This document shows, piece after piece, positions 43,449-50,675 of a stretch of 64,000 nucleotides of DNA (its first letter is position 1; every line of letters starts with the position of its first letter). Source of the DNA: Streptomyces sp. ISL-96 (GTDB lineage Bacteria > Actinomycetota > Actinomycetes > Streptomycetales > Streptomycetaceae); the NCBI RefSeq assembly GCF_018614035.1, contig NZ_JAGGPA010000074.1, positions 1-64,000 on the forward strand, in the 5' to 3' direction. The position numbers were made by a program, and so were the translations under genes. The notes below the pieces were generated by a model. That model saw only the letters and a list, made by a program, of their open reading frames with translations, did no database searches and was not told the DNA's origin.

Positions 43449-44455
43449 CACATGCGAACGCTCCCTTGAACATCGAGGGACGCCGAAGGCTCGTGGAGCG
43501 CTGCCGCAGCCGTCCGATCGCCCACGTGGCAGCCGAAGCCGGCGTCTCCCGCGCCTGCCTGTCCAAGTGGAAAAACCGATACGACACGTACGGCGAGGCC
43601 GGGTTGCAGGACCGCTCCAGCGTGCCGCACTCCTCACCGACCCAGACCTCACCCGAGGTTGTCGAACGGATTGAGCAGCTGCGGCGGGACAACAAGTGGT
43701 CCGCCCGCAGGATCGCGCTCGAACTCGCGAACCAGGGCGTGCAAATCAGTGAACGCACCGTGGGCCGGTGGCTGGCCCGCCTGGGCATCAACCACCGCCG
43801 GTTCCTCGACCCCGATGGGTCCATCAACCGGCGCCCGTCACAACGGATTGTGGCCCGCTACCCAGGCCACATGGTCCACCTGGACGTCAAGAAGGCCGGA
43901 CGCATCCCCGACGGCGGCGGGTGGCGGGCCCACGGCCGCGACTCCGAACAGGCCAGGACCGCCCAGCGCGCCAAGACCGCCGGCGCCAAGGGCGGGTACG
44001 TCTACCTGCACTCCGCCGTCGACGGGTTCTCCCGCCTGGCCTATACCGAGCCCCTTCCCGATGAGAAGGCCGCCACCACCGTGGCGTTCTTCAGCCGCGC
44101 CCGCGCGTTCTTCGCCGCCCACGGCATCCACCGAATTGTGCGTGTGGTCACCGACAACGGCGCCAACTACCGCGCCGCAGTCTTCGTGCGCTCCGTCACC
44201 TCGGGGGCTCTCCGCCACCAGCGGACCAAGCCCTACACGCCCCGGCACAACGGCAAGGTTGAGCGTTACCAGCGCATCCTCGCTGAAGAGCTGCTCTACG
44301 CCCGTACCTGGAGCTCCGAAGCAGAACGAACCCGGGCGATCGCGGTCTGGAACGTCCACTACAACTACCACCGACCTCACACCACCGCCGGGAACCGTCC
44401 TCCAGCCTCACGCCTCCCCACAAGCGTCACCAACGTCATGGCCAGCAACACCTAG
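43445..44455 (+). CDS. IS481-family transposase
   Basis: A 336-residue transposase. An N-terminal helix-turn-helix (AHVAAEAGVSRACLSKWKNR) and an HTH_32-like segment precede an rve integrase core with Asp in HLDVKKAGRI, Asp in VVTDNGANY and Glu in RHNGKVERYQR. All three acidic residues are present. GTG 43445 overlaps the exporter stop (GTGA), so synthesis is coupled to the resistance gene. The last codon and stop (ACC TAG) come partly from the duplicated target CCTAGA, not from the transposon itself. Confidence 0.92.
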   Translation: MTHANAPLNIEGRRRLVERCRSRPIAHVAAEAGVSRACLSKWKNRYDTYGEAGLQDRSSVPHSSPTQTSPEVVERIEQLRRDNKWSARRIALELANQGVQISERTVGRWLARLGINHRRFLDPDGSINRRPSQRIVARYPGHMVHLDVKKAGRIPDGGGWRAHGRDSEQARTAQRAKTAGAKGGYVYLHSAVDGFSRLAYTEPLPDEKAATTVAFFSRARAFFAAHGIHRIVRVVTDNGANYRAAVFVRSVTSGALRHQRTKPYTPRHNGKVERYQRILAEELLYARTWSSEAERTRAIAVWNVHYNYHRPHTTAGNRPPASRLPTSVTNVMASNT

Positions 44456-44456
44456 A
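44451..44456. repeat. target-site duplication, right (CCTAGA)
   Basis: Pairs with 42000-42005. TAG at 44453-44455 terminates the transposase. Confidence 0.8.
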
Positions 44457-44508
44457 CTCGGCCGAGGACCAGCAGAGCCTGGGCAGGGGCGCGGAGACTG
44501 ATGATCAT

Positions 44509-44522
44509 GGGGGAATCCTGGG
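44509..44522 (+). repeat. 14-bp direct repeat near the right island end
   Basis: A second copy of GGGGGAATCCTGGG (see 36079-36092), 55 bases inside attR. The 120 bases between the transposon and attR contain no gene. Confidence 0.6.
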
Positions 44523-44576
44523 GGAGGCCCCCGTCAGAGGGCATCCGTGCAGGTAGAGACCATTAGAGCTGTAGAC

Positions 44577-44640
44577 CACTCAGATCTACGAGGGCACGAA
44601 CCAGGTCCAGCGGATCGTCATGGCCCGCAACCTCCCGTAG
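44577..44640 (+). other. attR: original 3' end of the acyl-CoA dehydrogenase gene
   Basis: Encodes TQIYEGTNQVQRIVMARNLP and stop, with the codon usage of the host gene, followed by the gene's terminator. The upstream flank is island sequence. It is the chromosomal gene end displaced by the insertion, with no start codon of its own. Confidence 0.85.
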
Positions 44641-44649
44641 AACGCAAGT

Positions 44650-44688
44650 GAAGAACGCCTCTGCCGGGAAACGGCAGGGGCGTTCTTC
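44650..44688. terminator. original terminator of the acyl-CoA dehydrogenase gene
   Basis: GAAGAACGCC (44650-44659) pairs with GGCGTTCTTC (44679-44688), and CTGCCG with CGGCAG inside, giving a stem of about 17 bp with a GGAAA loop. Confidence 0.85.
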
Positions 44689-44811
44689 GCTGTCCGCGGG
44701 GTGCTCGGCGACCCGGTCGCCGGATCGGGTGATTCGGCCCCGCGCCCTGCGTCCCCCGGCGACCGGGTGGGTAGATCAGGAGCCTGACCCAGTGGAGAGG
44801 TGAGGACCGGC

Positions 44812-44904
44812 ATGACCGCCGTACAGCTGCCGTCCTCGCGGCTTCCGCGACGGCATCGAGGTGTGAGCCCCGGAGCGGGCCGGCTGGATATGGTGAATTA
44901 CTGA
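44812..44904 (+). CDS. possible 30-residue peptide upstream of the amidinotransferase
   Basis: ATG 44812 has GGAGAGGTGAGG upstream and opens MTAVQLPSSRLPRRHRG..., ending MVNY before a TGA 25 bases ahead of the amidinotransferase ATG. It could be an upstream open reading frame or the leftover N-terminus of a displaced gene. No homology recognised. Confidence 0.3.
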   Translation: MTAVQLPSSRLPRRHRGVSPGAGRLDMVNY

Positions 44905-44929
44905 CTTCTGCAATCGGAAGTGGTTGAGC

Positions 44930-46105
44930 ATGGCGGCAGCGCAGAGGCCCGGCATTCTGACGGCGGCGGCAGACAACGCGGCAGACAATGATGCGGCCTC
45001 GACCGCGAACGCTGCCGCGGAACCTCTCGTTTCTCCGGTGAATTCACACAACGAGTGGGACCCGCTGGAGGAGATCATCGTCGGGCGTCTCGACGGCGCG
45101 ACGATCCCTACCAACCATCCGGTCGTGGCCTGCAACATCCCGCCATGGGCCGCGCGGTTGCAGGGGCTGGCCGCCGGTTTCAAATATCCGCGCATTCTGA
45201 TCGAGCAGGCGCAGCTTGAGCTCGATCAGTTCATCGCTCTCCTGGAATCCCTCGGCATCACGGTCAGGCGCCCGGACGCGGTCGACCACAAGCAACGCTT
45301 CGCCACGCCCGACTGGTCGTCACGCGGTTTTTGCAATACCTGTCCGCGTGACAGCATGCTCGTGATCGGTGACGAGATCATCGAGACCCCCATGGCATGG
45401 CCGTGCCGATATTTCGAGACCCATTCCTATCGCGGAATCCTCAAGGATTACTTCCGGCGCGGCGCGCGCTGGACGGCGGCGCCGAGGCCGCAGCTCACCG
45501 ACGAACTCTTCGAGGCGGATTTCCGTATCCCCGAAGCCGGCGAACCCATGCGGTACATCCTCACCGAGTTCGAGCCGGTGTTCGACGCGGCGGATTTCGT
45601 GCGCGCGGGACGCGACCTGTTCGTTACGCGCAGCAACGTCACCAATCAAATGGGGATCGACTGGTTGCGCCGCCATCTCGGACCCGGTTATCGCATCCAC
45701 GAGATCGAGAGCCGCTGCCGCACGCCCATGCACATCGACACGACGTTCCTCGTGCTCTCGCCCGGCAAGGTGCTCGTCAATCCTGAATACATCGACGTCG
45801 ACCGCCTGCCCGACGTCCTGCGCTCGTGGGACATCCTGATCGCCCCCGAGCCCAACCCGATCGACGAGCGCCTGCTCAAGATCACCTCGATGTGCGGCAA
45901 GTGGCTCAGCATGAACATTCTGATGATCGACGAAAAACGGGTGATCGCGGAGCGGCACCACACCAACATGCTGCGCGCCCTCGAAAAATGGGGATTCGAG
46001 CCGATCCCGTCCGACCTGCTGCACTACGCGCCGTTCGGTGGCTCATTCCACTGCGCGACACTCGATACGCGGCGTCGCGGCACGCTCGAATCGTATTTCG
46101 ACTGA
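44930..46105 (+). CDS. amidinotransferase (glycine amidinotransferase-like)
   Basis: A 391-residue amidinotransferase of the AGAT/SxtG/CyrA group, which moves the amidino group of arginine to an amine acceptor. It contains NEWDPLEEIIVGRLDGAT, TPMHIDTTFLVLSPGKVLVN (catalytic His) and GGSFHCATLDTRRRG (catalytic Cys). The first 35 residues are Ala/Asn-rich and disordered. ATG 44930 has CGGAAG about 9 bases upstream. It uses more A/T-ending codons than its neighbours and sits alone beside the integrated island, which suggests horizontal acquisition. The acceptor is unknown, and no biosynthetic partner is adjacent. Confidence 0.88.
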   Translation: MAAAQRPGILTAAADNAADNDAASTANAAAEPLVSPVNSHNEWDPLEEIIVGRLDGATIPTNHPVVACNIPPWAARLQGLAAGFKYPRILIEQAQLELDQFIALLESLGITVRRPDAVDHKQRFATPDWSSRGFCNTCPRDSMLVIGDEIIETPMAWPCRYFETHSYRGILKDYFRRGARWTAAPRPQLTDELFEADFRIPEAGEPMRYILTEFEPVFDAADFVRAGRDLFVTRSNVTNQMGIDWLRRHLGPGYRIHEIESRCRTPMHIDTTFLVLSPGKVLVNPEYIDVDRLPDVLRSWDILIAPEPNPIDERLLKITSMCGKWLSMNILMIDEKRVIAERHHTNMLRALEKWGFEPIPSDLLHYAPFGGSFHCATLDTRRRGTLESYFD

Positions 46106-46111
46106 CAATCG

Positions 46112-47368
46112 TCAGTTGCCCTTGACCGTGACCTTTTCGTCGTTCTTGAGCTGCTGCACGAGCTGCGCGACCTTCGCCTTGTCCCAGACCAGGTTGCCGC
46201 CGCTGCTGCCCGAGATCGGGATGTTCATCGACGTACCGTCGCCGCCCGTGACGCCCTTCATCGCGAAGAACATCTGGCTCAGGGACCACAGGCTCATGTC
46301 CTTGTCGACGATGAGCGTGTCCAGGCCGGCGCCCATGGTCGGGTAGAGCTTGAACGGGTTCAGGACCGTGCCCGGCGTCGCCGTCTGGCTTGCCAGGGCC
46401 GCCAGGAACTTCTGCTGGTTCTTCGTACGGTCCAGGTCGCTGCCCGCGAAGGCGTAGCGGGTACGGACGAAGGCCAGGGACTGCTCGCCGTTGAGGGTCT
46501 GCTTTCCGGCCTGGAAGTCGGCACCCGACTTCGCGTCCTTGAACGCCTTCGGGATGTCCATCTCCACCCCGCCGATCGCGTCCACGATGTTGGCGAAGCC
46601 GGCGAAGCCGATCTCGACGTAGTGGTCGATGCGGAGGTTGGTGTTGTGCTCGACGGTACGGACCAGCAGCTCGGGACCGTCCTCGGCGTACGCCGCGTTC
46701 AGCTTCACGCGCCGTCCCTGGGCCGGGAACGTCTTGCCGGACTCCGATCCGACGAAGGACGGGATCTCCACGTCCGAGTCGCGCGGCAGCGAGATGAGGG
46801 TCGGGCCGTTGGAGCCGTCGTGCAGGATCATCATCGAGTCGGTCCGCTTGCCCTCGGCCGACCCGGTGTGCAGCTTCTTCTTGTCGTCGGCCGTCATGCC
46901 CTCGCGGCTGTCGGAGCCGACGATCAGGTAGTTCGTGCCGTCACCGGCCTCGGGCCGCTCGATGACCTTCGCCAGGTCGACCTCGCGCTTGAGCTTGCCG
47001 TCCGCCCAGAAGTACGTACCGATGGAGACGGCGAGGAGCACGACGACCAGCGTCAGTGATCCGAGCTTGATACGGCGTCTCCAGTCCGGCGCCGGGCCGA
47101 CGCGCGGCCCGCGCGGCGGCCGGCCGCCACCGCTGTAGACCTGGCCGGTGTTGTATCCGTCACCGTGGGAGCCCTGACCGTAGCCGTCGTCGTAACCCTG
47201 CGGCTGCGACGGCACCGGGCGGTGCACCGGAGGCACCGGGGCGGCAGGCGGCGGGACCTGGCCGCGCTGCACGTGCCTCATCACCCGCGCGCCCTCGGGC
47301 TGCGCGCCGCCGCTGCCGCGTCCGTGCGGGTCGCTGCGGTCGTTCCATCCGTCCGGCCAGTCGCTCAT
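46112..47368 (-). CDS. LCP (LytR-CpsA-Psr) phosphotransferase 1
   Basis: A 418-residue membrane LCP protein that probably ligates lipid-linked wall polymers to peptidoglycan. A Pro/Gly-rich cytoplasmic N-terminus of about 100 residues and one transmembrane helix (LGSLTLVVVLLAVSIGTYFW) precede the LCP domain: LIVGSDSREG, ISLPRDSDVEIP, KLNAAYAEDGP, AIGGVEMDIP and LNGEQSLAFVRTRY. The start at ATG 47368 (MSDWPDGW) is chosen over a longer frame. It ends 6 bases from the convergent amidinotransferase stop. Confidence 0.9.
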   Translation of the reverse strand: MSDWPDGWNDRSDPHGRGSGGAQPEGARVMRHVQRGQVPPPAAPVPPVHRPVPSQPQGYDDGYGQGSHGDGYNTGQVYSGGGRPPRGPRVGPAPDWRRRIKLGSLTLVVVLLAVSIGTYFWADGKLKREVDLAKVIERPEAGDGTNYLIVGSDSREGMTADDKKKLHTGSAEGKRTDSMMILHDGSNGPTLISLPRDSDVEIPSFVGSESGKTFPAQGRRVKLNAAYAEDGPELLVRTVEHNTNLRIDHYVEIGFAGFANIVDAIGGVEMDIPKAFKDAKSGADFQAGKQTLNGEQSLAFVRTRYAFAGSDLDRTKNQQKFLAALASQTATPGTVLNPFKLYPTMGAGLDTLIVDKDMSLWSLSQMFFAMKGVTGGDGTSMNIPISGSSGGNLVWDKAKVAQLVQQLKNDEKVTVKGN

Positions 47369-47476
47369 GCCGAACAGTGTGCAGGTAAGAGGGGGGCGCC
47401 TTACAGGGCGGGTAGGAAATCGGGGCAGGGCTGTTGCAGAGCTGATGCAATGCGGCCCGCGCATAAGGTGGAGGGC

Positions 47477-48031
47477 ATGACAGATCAGCCCCTGCACCCG
47501 GAAGATGACATTCCGGGCAAGCCCACCGCAGCCTCCCGCACCACGCTCAGCCACATCATGACGGGCAGCGACACCAACCTCCTCGGCACGGTGCACGGCG
47601 GCGTGATCATGAAGCTGGTGGACGACGCGGCGGGCGCCGTCGCGGGCCGCCACTCCGGCGGGCCGGCCGTCACCGCCTCCATGGACGAGATGGTCTTCCT
47701 GGAGCCGGTCAGGGTCGGGGACCTGGTCCATGTGAAAGCCCAGGTCAACTGGACGGGCCGGTCCTCGATGGAGGTCGGCGTACGCGTCCTGGCCGAACGC
47801 TGGAACGAGTCGACCCCGGCCACCCAGGTCGGCAGCGCCTACCTCGTGTTCGCCGCCGTCGACGCGGACGGCAAGCCCCGCCGCGTCCCCCCGGTCGTAC
47901 CCGAGACGGAGCGGGACCGGCGCCGCTACCAGGAGGCCCAGATCCGCCGCACGCACCGCCTCGCGCGGCGCCGCGCGATCAAGGAGCTGCGGGACAAGCG
48001 CGCCGCCGAGGGCCTGGACCTGGAGAACTGA
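47477..48031 (+). CDS. acyl-CoA thioesterase (hotdog fold, YciA/BFIT-like)
   Basis: A 184-residue hotdog-fold thioesterase. The substrate-binding segment LGTVHGGVIMKLVDDAAGAV and SMDEMVFLEPVRVGDLVHVK are typical of acyl-CoA hydrolases. The C-terminal 40 residues are highly basic and helical. The ATG at 47477 follows GGTGGAGGGC. It is divergent from LCP 1. Confidence 0.9.
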   Translation: MTDQPLHPEDDIPGKPTAASRTTLSHIMTGSDTNLLGTVHGGVIMKLVDDAAGAVAGRHSGGPAVTASMDEMVFLEPVRVGDLVHVKAQVNWTGRSSMEVGVRVLAERWNESTPATQVGSAYLVFAAVDADGKPRRVPPVVPETERDRRRYQEAQIRRTHRLARRRAIKELRDKRAAEGLDLEN

Positions 48032-48049
48032 CGCGGTCCGGCAAAGGCC

Positions 48050-49477
48050 CTACGGGCATACGACCTGGTCGCCGGTGACCGTGCCGAACTCACCCTGGTA
48101 CGGATCGTCCGCCCGTACCGCCCGTACACCCTTGAAATCCGTACCCGCCAGCACCTTCAGCAGCGCCCCCTGCCCCTCCACCGCCCGCAGCTCGCACCCC
48201 GGCAGCGCCGCCTGGAGCGACTTCGCCGAGCGGTCCCAGCGCGGGTCGTACGTGACTAGGGTGCGCCGCACATCGTTGCGGTCCGCGTCCTCGGGGGAGC
48301 GGGTGGTCTTGAAGCCGGTGGACCGCAGCGCGTCGTCCACGCGCTTGCCCAGTCCCCGGGTCAGCGTCCCGTTGTAGACCTGTACGGAGACCTGCTGCGG
48401 CGCCACGTCGACCAGCGTCGCTCTCTTCTTGGGGCGCGGCGGCGCGAGCGGCTTGTCGTCCCGCAGGTTCTGGAACAGCTTCTTGGACTTCGCCTCGTCC
48501 CACTTCACGGTCGAGCCGATGCCCTCGATCGGCGGATTGACCCCGGCGATCGGTACGGACGTGAACTCCGACGACGCGGGGGTGAACCCGCGCATCGCCT
48601 GCCCCAGGGCGAGGATCTCCTCCGTACCGAAGCCCTTGTCCGCGCGGACCGAGCTGAGCAGCGTGGACGTCACCTGCCGGAACTTCACCGGGTTGAGCAG
48701 GACGCCGCTGGTGCCGGCCTTGGCGATGAAGGCGGCGAGGAAGCGCTGCTGGCGCTGCATGCGGCCGAAGTCGGCGGCTCCGTCGATGTGGCGGGAGCGG
48801 ACGTACTGGAGGGCCTGGCCGCCGTTCAGCCGGTGGGTGCCGACGGGCAGGTCGAGGCCGGTGTAGTTGTCCTTGAGCGGGCGGACCGTGCAGATTTCCA
48901 CCCCGCCGATCACGTCCACCGTCTTCATGAAGCTGGTGAAGTCGACCTCCATATAGTGGTCGATCTTCACCTTCGTCATGTGCTCCACGGTCCGCACCGT
49001 GAGCCCGGGGCCGCCTTCCGCGTACGCCGCGTTGATCTTCGCCGGGTGCGCGCTGTGGCGCTTGCCCGTGGAATGGTCGGTGTGCTCGGGCACCTCCGCG
49101 TAGCTGTCGCGCGGCAGGCTCACGATGCTGGCGCGCTCCTTGTCGGCGGAGAGGTGCACCACCATGATCGTGTCGGTGCAGTGGCAGGGTTCGCCGCCCA
49201 GCCGGTACTTCCGCTTCTCCTCCGGCGTGATCTTGCCGCGCCGGTCGGTGCCGACGAGCAGGATGTTCGTGCCGTCGCCGGCCGCCGGACGGTTCTTCAT
49301 GTCCTTGAACGGATCGACCCGCTCGATGCCCGTTTCCATCCCGGTGACCACCGCGTGACCGATGCCACCGGCGCACAGCACAAGGACCGAGATCGTGGTG
49401 AACAGCCGCATCGACCACTGCGGGCGCTCGTCCTGCCTTCGACTGCGGCCCGGCTGTGGACGGGGCGACTTGGGCAC
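48050..49477 (-). CDS. LCP protein 2 with LytR_C domain
   Basis: A 475-residue LCP protein. A short basic N-terminus and one transmembrane helix (TISVLVLCAGGIGHAVV) are followed by the LCP domain (NILLVGTDRRG, IVSLPRDSYAEVP, DVIGGVEIC, LNGGQALQYVRSRH) and a C-terminal LytR_C domain (VSVQVYNGTLTRGLGKRVDD). GTG 49477 has GGAGG at 8-base spacing; GTG 49486 is too close to that site. Confidence 0.9.
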   Translation of the reverse strand: MPKSPRPQPGRSRRQDERPQWSMRLFTTISVLVLCAGGIGHAVVTGMETGIERVDPFKDMKNRPAAGDGTNILLVGTDRRGKITPEEKRKYRLGGEPCHCTDTIMVVHLSADKERASIVSLPRDSYAEVPEHTDHSTGKRHSAHPAKINAAYAEGGPGLTVRTVEHMTKVKIDHYMEVDFTSFMKTVDVIGGVEICTVRPLKDNYTGLDLPVGTHRLNGGQALQYVRSRHIDGAADFGRMQRQQRFLAAFIAKAGTSGVLLNPVKFRQVTSTLLSSVRADKGFGTEEILALGQAMRGFTPASSEFTSVPIAGVNPPIEGIGSTVKWDEAKSKKLFQNLRDDKPLAPPRPKKRATLVDVAPQQVSVQVYNGTLTRGLGKRVDDALRSTGFKTTRSPEDADRNDVRRTLVTYDPRWDRSAKSLQAALPGCELRAVEGQGALLKVLAGTDFKGVRAVRADDPYQGEFGTVTGDQVVCP

Positions 49478-49602
49478 GTGGGACACCTCCGCGAAGGCAA
49501 GGGGGGATCAGCAGCAACGTAGGCCCATACGATCAACGACCTGGGCAGCGACGCGGCCGCCGTGCGTCCGTGTCCCCCGTTCGCGGTAACGTGACCCCCG
49601 AT

Positions 49603-50619
49603 ATGAACGCCACACCCGCAGTCTCCGTGATCATGCCGGTCCTCAACGAGGAGCGGCATCTGCGCAACTCGGTCCGTCACATCCTGGAGCAGGAGTACGA
49701 CGGCGAGATGGAGGTGGTGATCGCGATCGGCCCGTCCTCGGACCGGACCGAGGAGATCGCCGCCGAGCTGGTACGGGAAGACCCTCGTATCCATACCGTC
49801 CCGAACCCCACGGGCCGTACCCCCGCAGCGCTGAACGCGGCCATCAAGGCCTCCCGGCACCCCATCGTGGTGCGGGTCGACGGCCACGGGATGCTCTCGC
49901 CGAACTACATCGCGACCGCCGTCCGCCTCCTGGAGGAGACCGGCGCGCAGAATGTCGGCGGCATCATGCACGCCGAGGGCGAGAACGCCTGGGAGGACGC
50001 GGTCGCGGCCGCGATGACCTCGAAGATAGGCGTCGGCAACGCGGCGTTCCACACGGGCGGCGAGGCCGCACCGGCGGAGACCGTATACCTGGGTGTCTTC
50101 CGCCGTGAGGCCCTCGAACAGCAGGGCGGGTACAACGAGGAGTTCATCCGCGCCCAGGACTGGGAGCTGAACTTCCGGATCCGTGAGGCCGGCGGCCTGA
50201 TCTGGTTCTCGCCCGAGCTCAAGGTCCAGTACCGCCCGAGGCCCTCCGTCAAGGCCCTGGCCAAGCAGTACAAGGACTACGGCCGCTGGCGCCACGTAGT
50301 CGCCCGCTACCACGCGGGATCCATCAACCTCCGCTACCTCGCACCGCCGACCGCCGTCTGCGCGATCGCGGCGGGCATCGTCGTCGGCGCCGCGCTCACG
50401 CCGTGGGGCTTCGTGGTCCCGGCCGGCTACCTGGCCGCGATCGTGGCGGGCTCGGTCCCGGCGGGCAAGGGCCTGTCGCTCAAGGCACGGGCGCAGATCC
50501 CGGTCGCCCTGGCCACCATGCACATGTCGTGGGGCTTCGGCTTCCTGACCAGCCCGCGCTCGCTCGCGAAGAAGGTCATCGCGAGCCGCCGCCCGGCGGT
50601 CCGTACGACGACCGTATGA
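49603..50619 (+). CDS. family 2 glycosyltransferase (membrane-associated)
   Basis: A 338-residue GT2. The GT-A domain has VSVIMPVLNEERHLRNSVRH, a DxD-like VRVDGHGML and acceptor-site QDWELNFRI. Two or three hydrophobic segments lie in the C-terminal third. It probably makes a lipid-linked or wall glycan for the neighbouring LCP ligases. ATG 49603 is preferred; GTG 49591 is an alternative. Confidence 0.88.
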   Translation: MNATPAVSVIMPVLNEERHLRNSVRHILEQEYDGEMEVVIAIGPSSDRTEEIAAELVREDPRIHTVPNPTGRTPAALNAAIKASRHPIVVRVDGHGMLSPNYIATAVRLLEETGAQNVGGIMHAEGENAWEDAVAAAMTSKIGVGNAAFHTGGEAAPAETVYLGVFRREALEQQGGYNEEFIRAQDWELNFRIREAGGLIWFSPELKVQYRPRPSVKALAKQYKDYGRWRHVVARYHAGSINLRYLAPPTAVCAIAAGIVVGAALTPWGFVVPAGYLAAIVAGSVPAGKGLSLKARAQIPVALATMHMSWGFGFLTSPRSLAKKVIASRRPAVRTTTV

Positions 50620-50621
50620 CC

Positions 50622-50651
50622 TCAAGTCCCCTGCTTGGGCAGGGGACTTGA
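50622..50651. terminator. bidirectional terminator, glycosyltransferase / LCP 3
   Basis: TCAAGTCCCCTGC (50622-50634) and GCAGGGGACTTGA (50639-50651) form a perfect 13-bp stem with a TTGG loop between convergent genes. Confidence 0.9.
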
Positions 50652-50675
50652 CCTTCGCGGCGGTGGTCGCCCGAG

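Larger units (their letters stand above)
42006..44450. mobile_element. 2.4-kb IS481-type transposon carrying a chloramphenicol exporter
   Basis: Terminal inverted repeats of 25 bases match at 22 positions: left 42006-42030 starts TGTTGCGGGACATGACGT, and right 44426-44450 reads TGTTGCTGGCCATGACGT on the minus strand. Both ends start with TGT, as in IS481. The flanking CCTAGA duplication supports a genuine insertion. Contents in order: possible leader peptide, exporter, transposase; the last two overlap (GTGA). The Streptomyces/Corynebacterium cmx gene has been reported beside a related transposase, so this may be the native form of that unit. Confidence 0.88.
35914..44585. mobile_element. 8.7-kb integrated genomic island in the acyl-CoA dehydrogenase 3' end
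   Basis: Bounded by direct duplications of the gene's last 64 bases (35914-35977 and 44577-44640). A tyrosine integrase gene (disrupted) starts 200 bases inside the left end, facing it. Cargo consists of a divergent regulator, an IS5-type element, an XRE/DUF397/DUF6879 small-gene cluster and a nested chloramphenicol-resistance transposon. I see no FtsK/TraB-like transfer, replication or excisionase gene, so it may be a decayed or mobilisable satellite. GC is lower than in the flanking core genes. Confidence 0.85.

Noticed and set aside
35900..44700. tRNA gene as the island attachment site
   Set aside because: No tRNA-like sequence is seen at either end; the duplicated sequence is the end of the acyl-CoA dehydrogenase gene.
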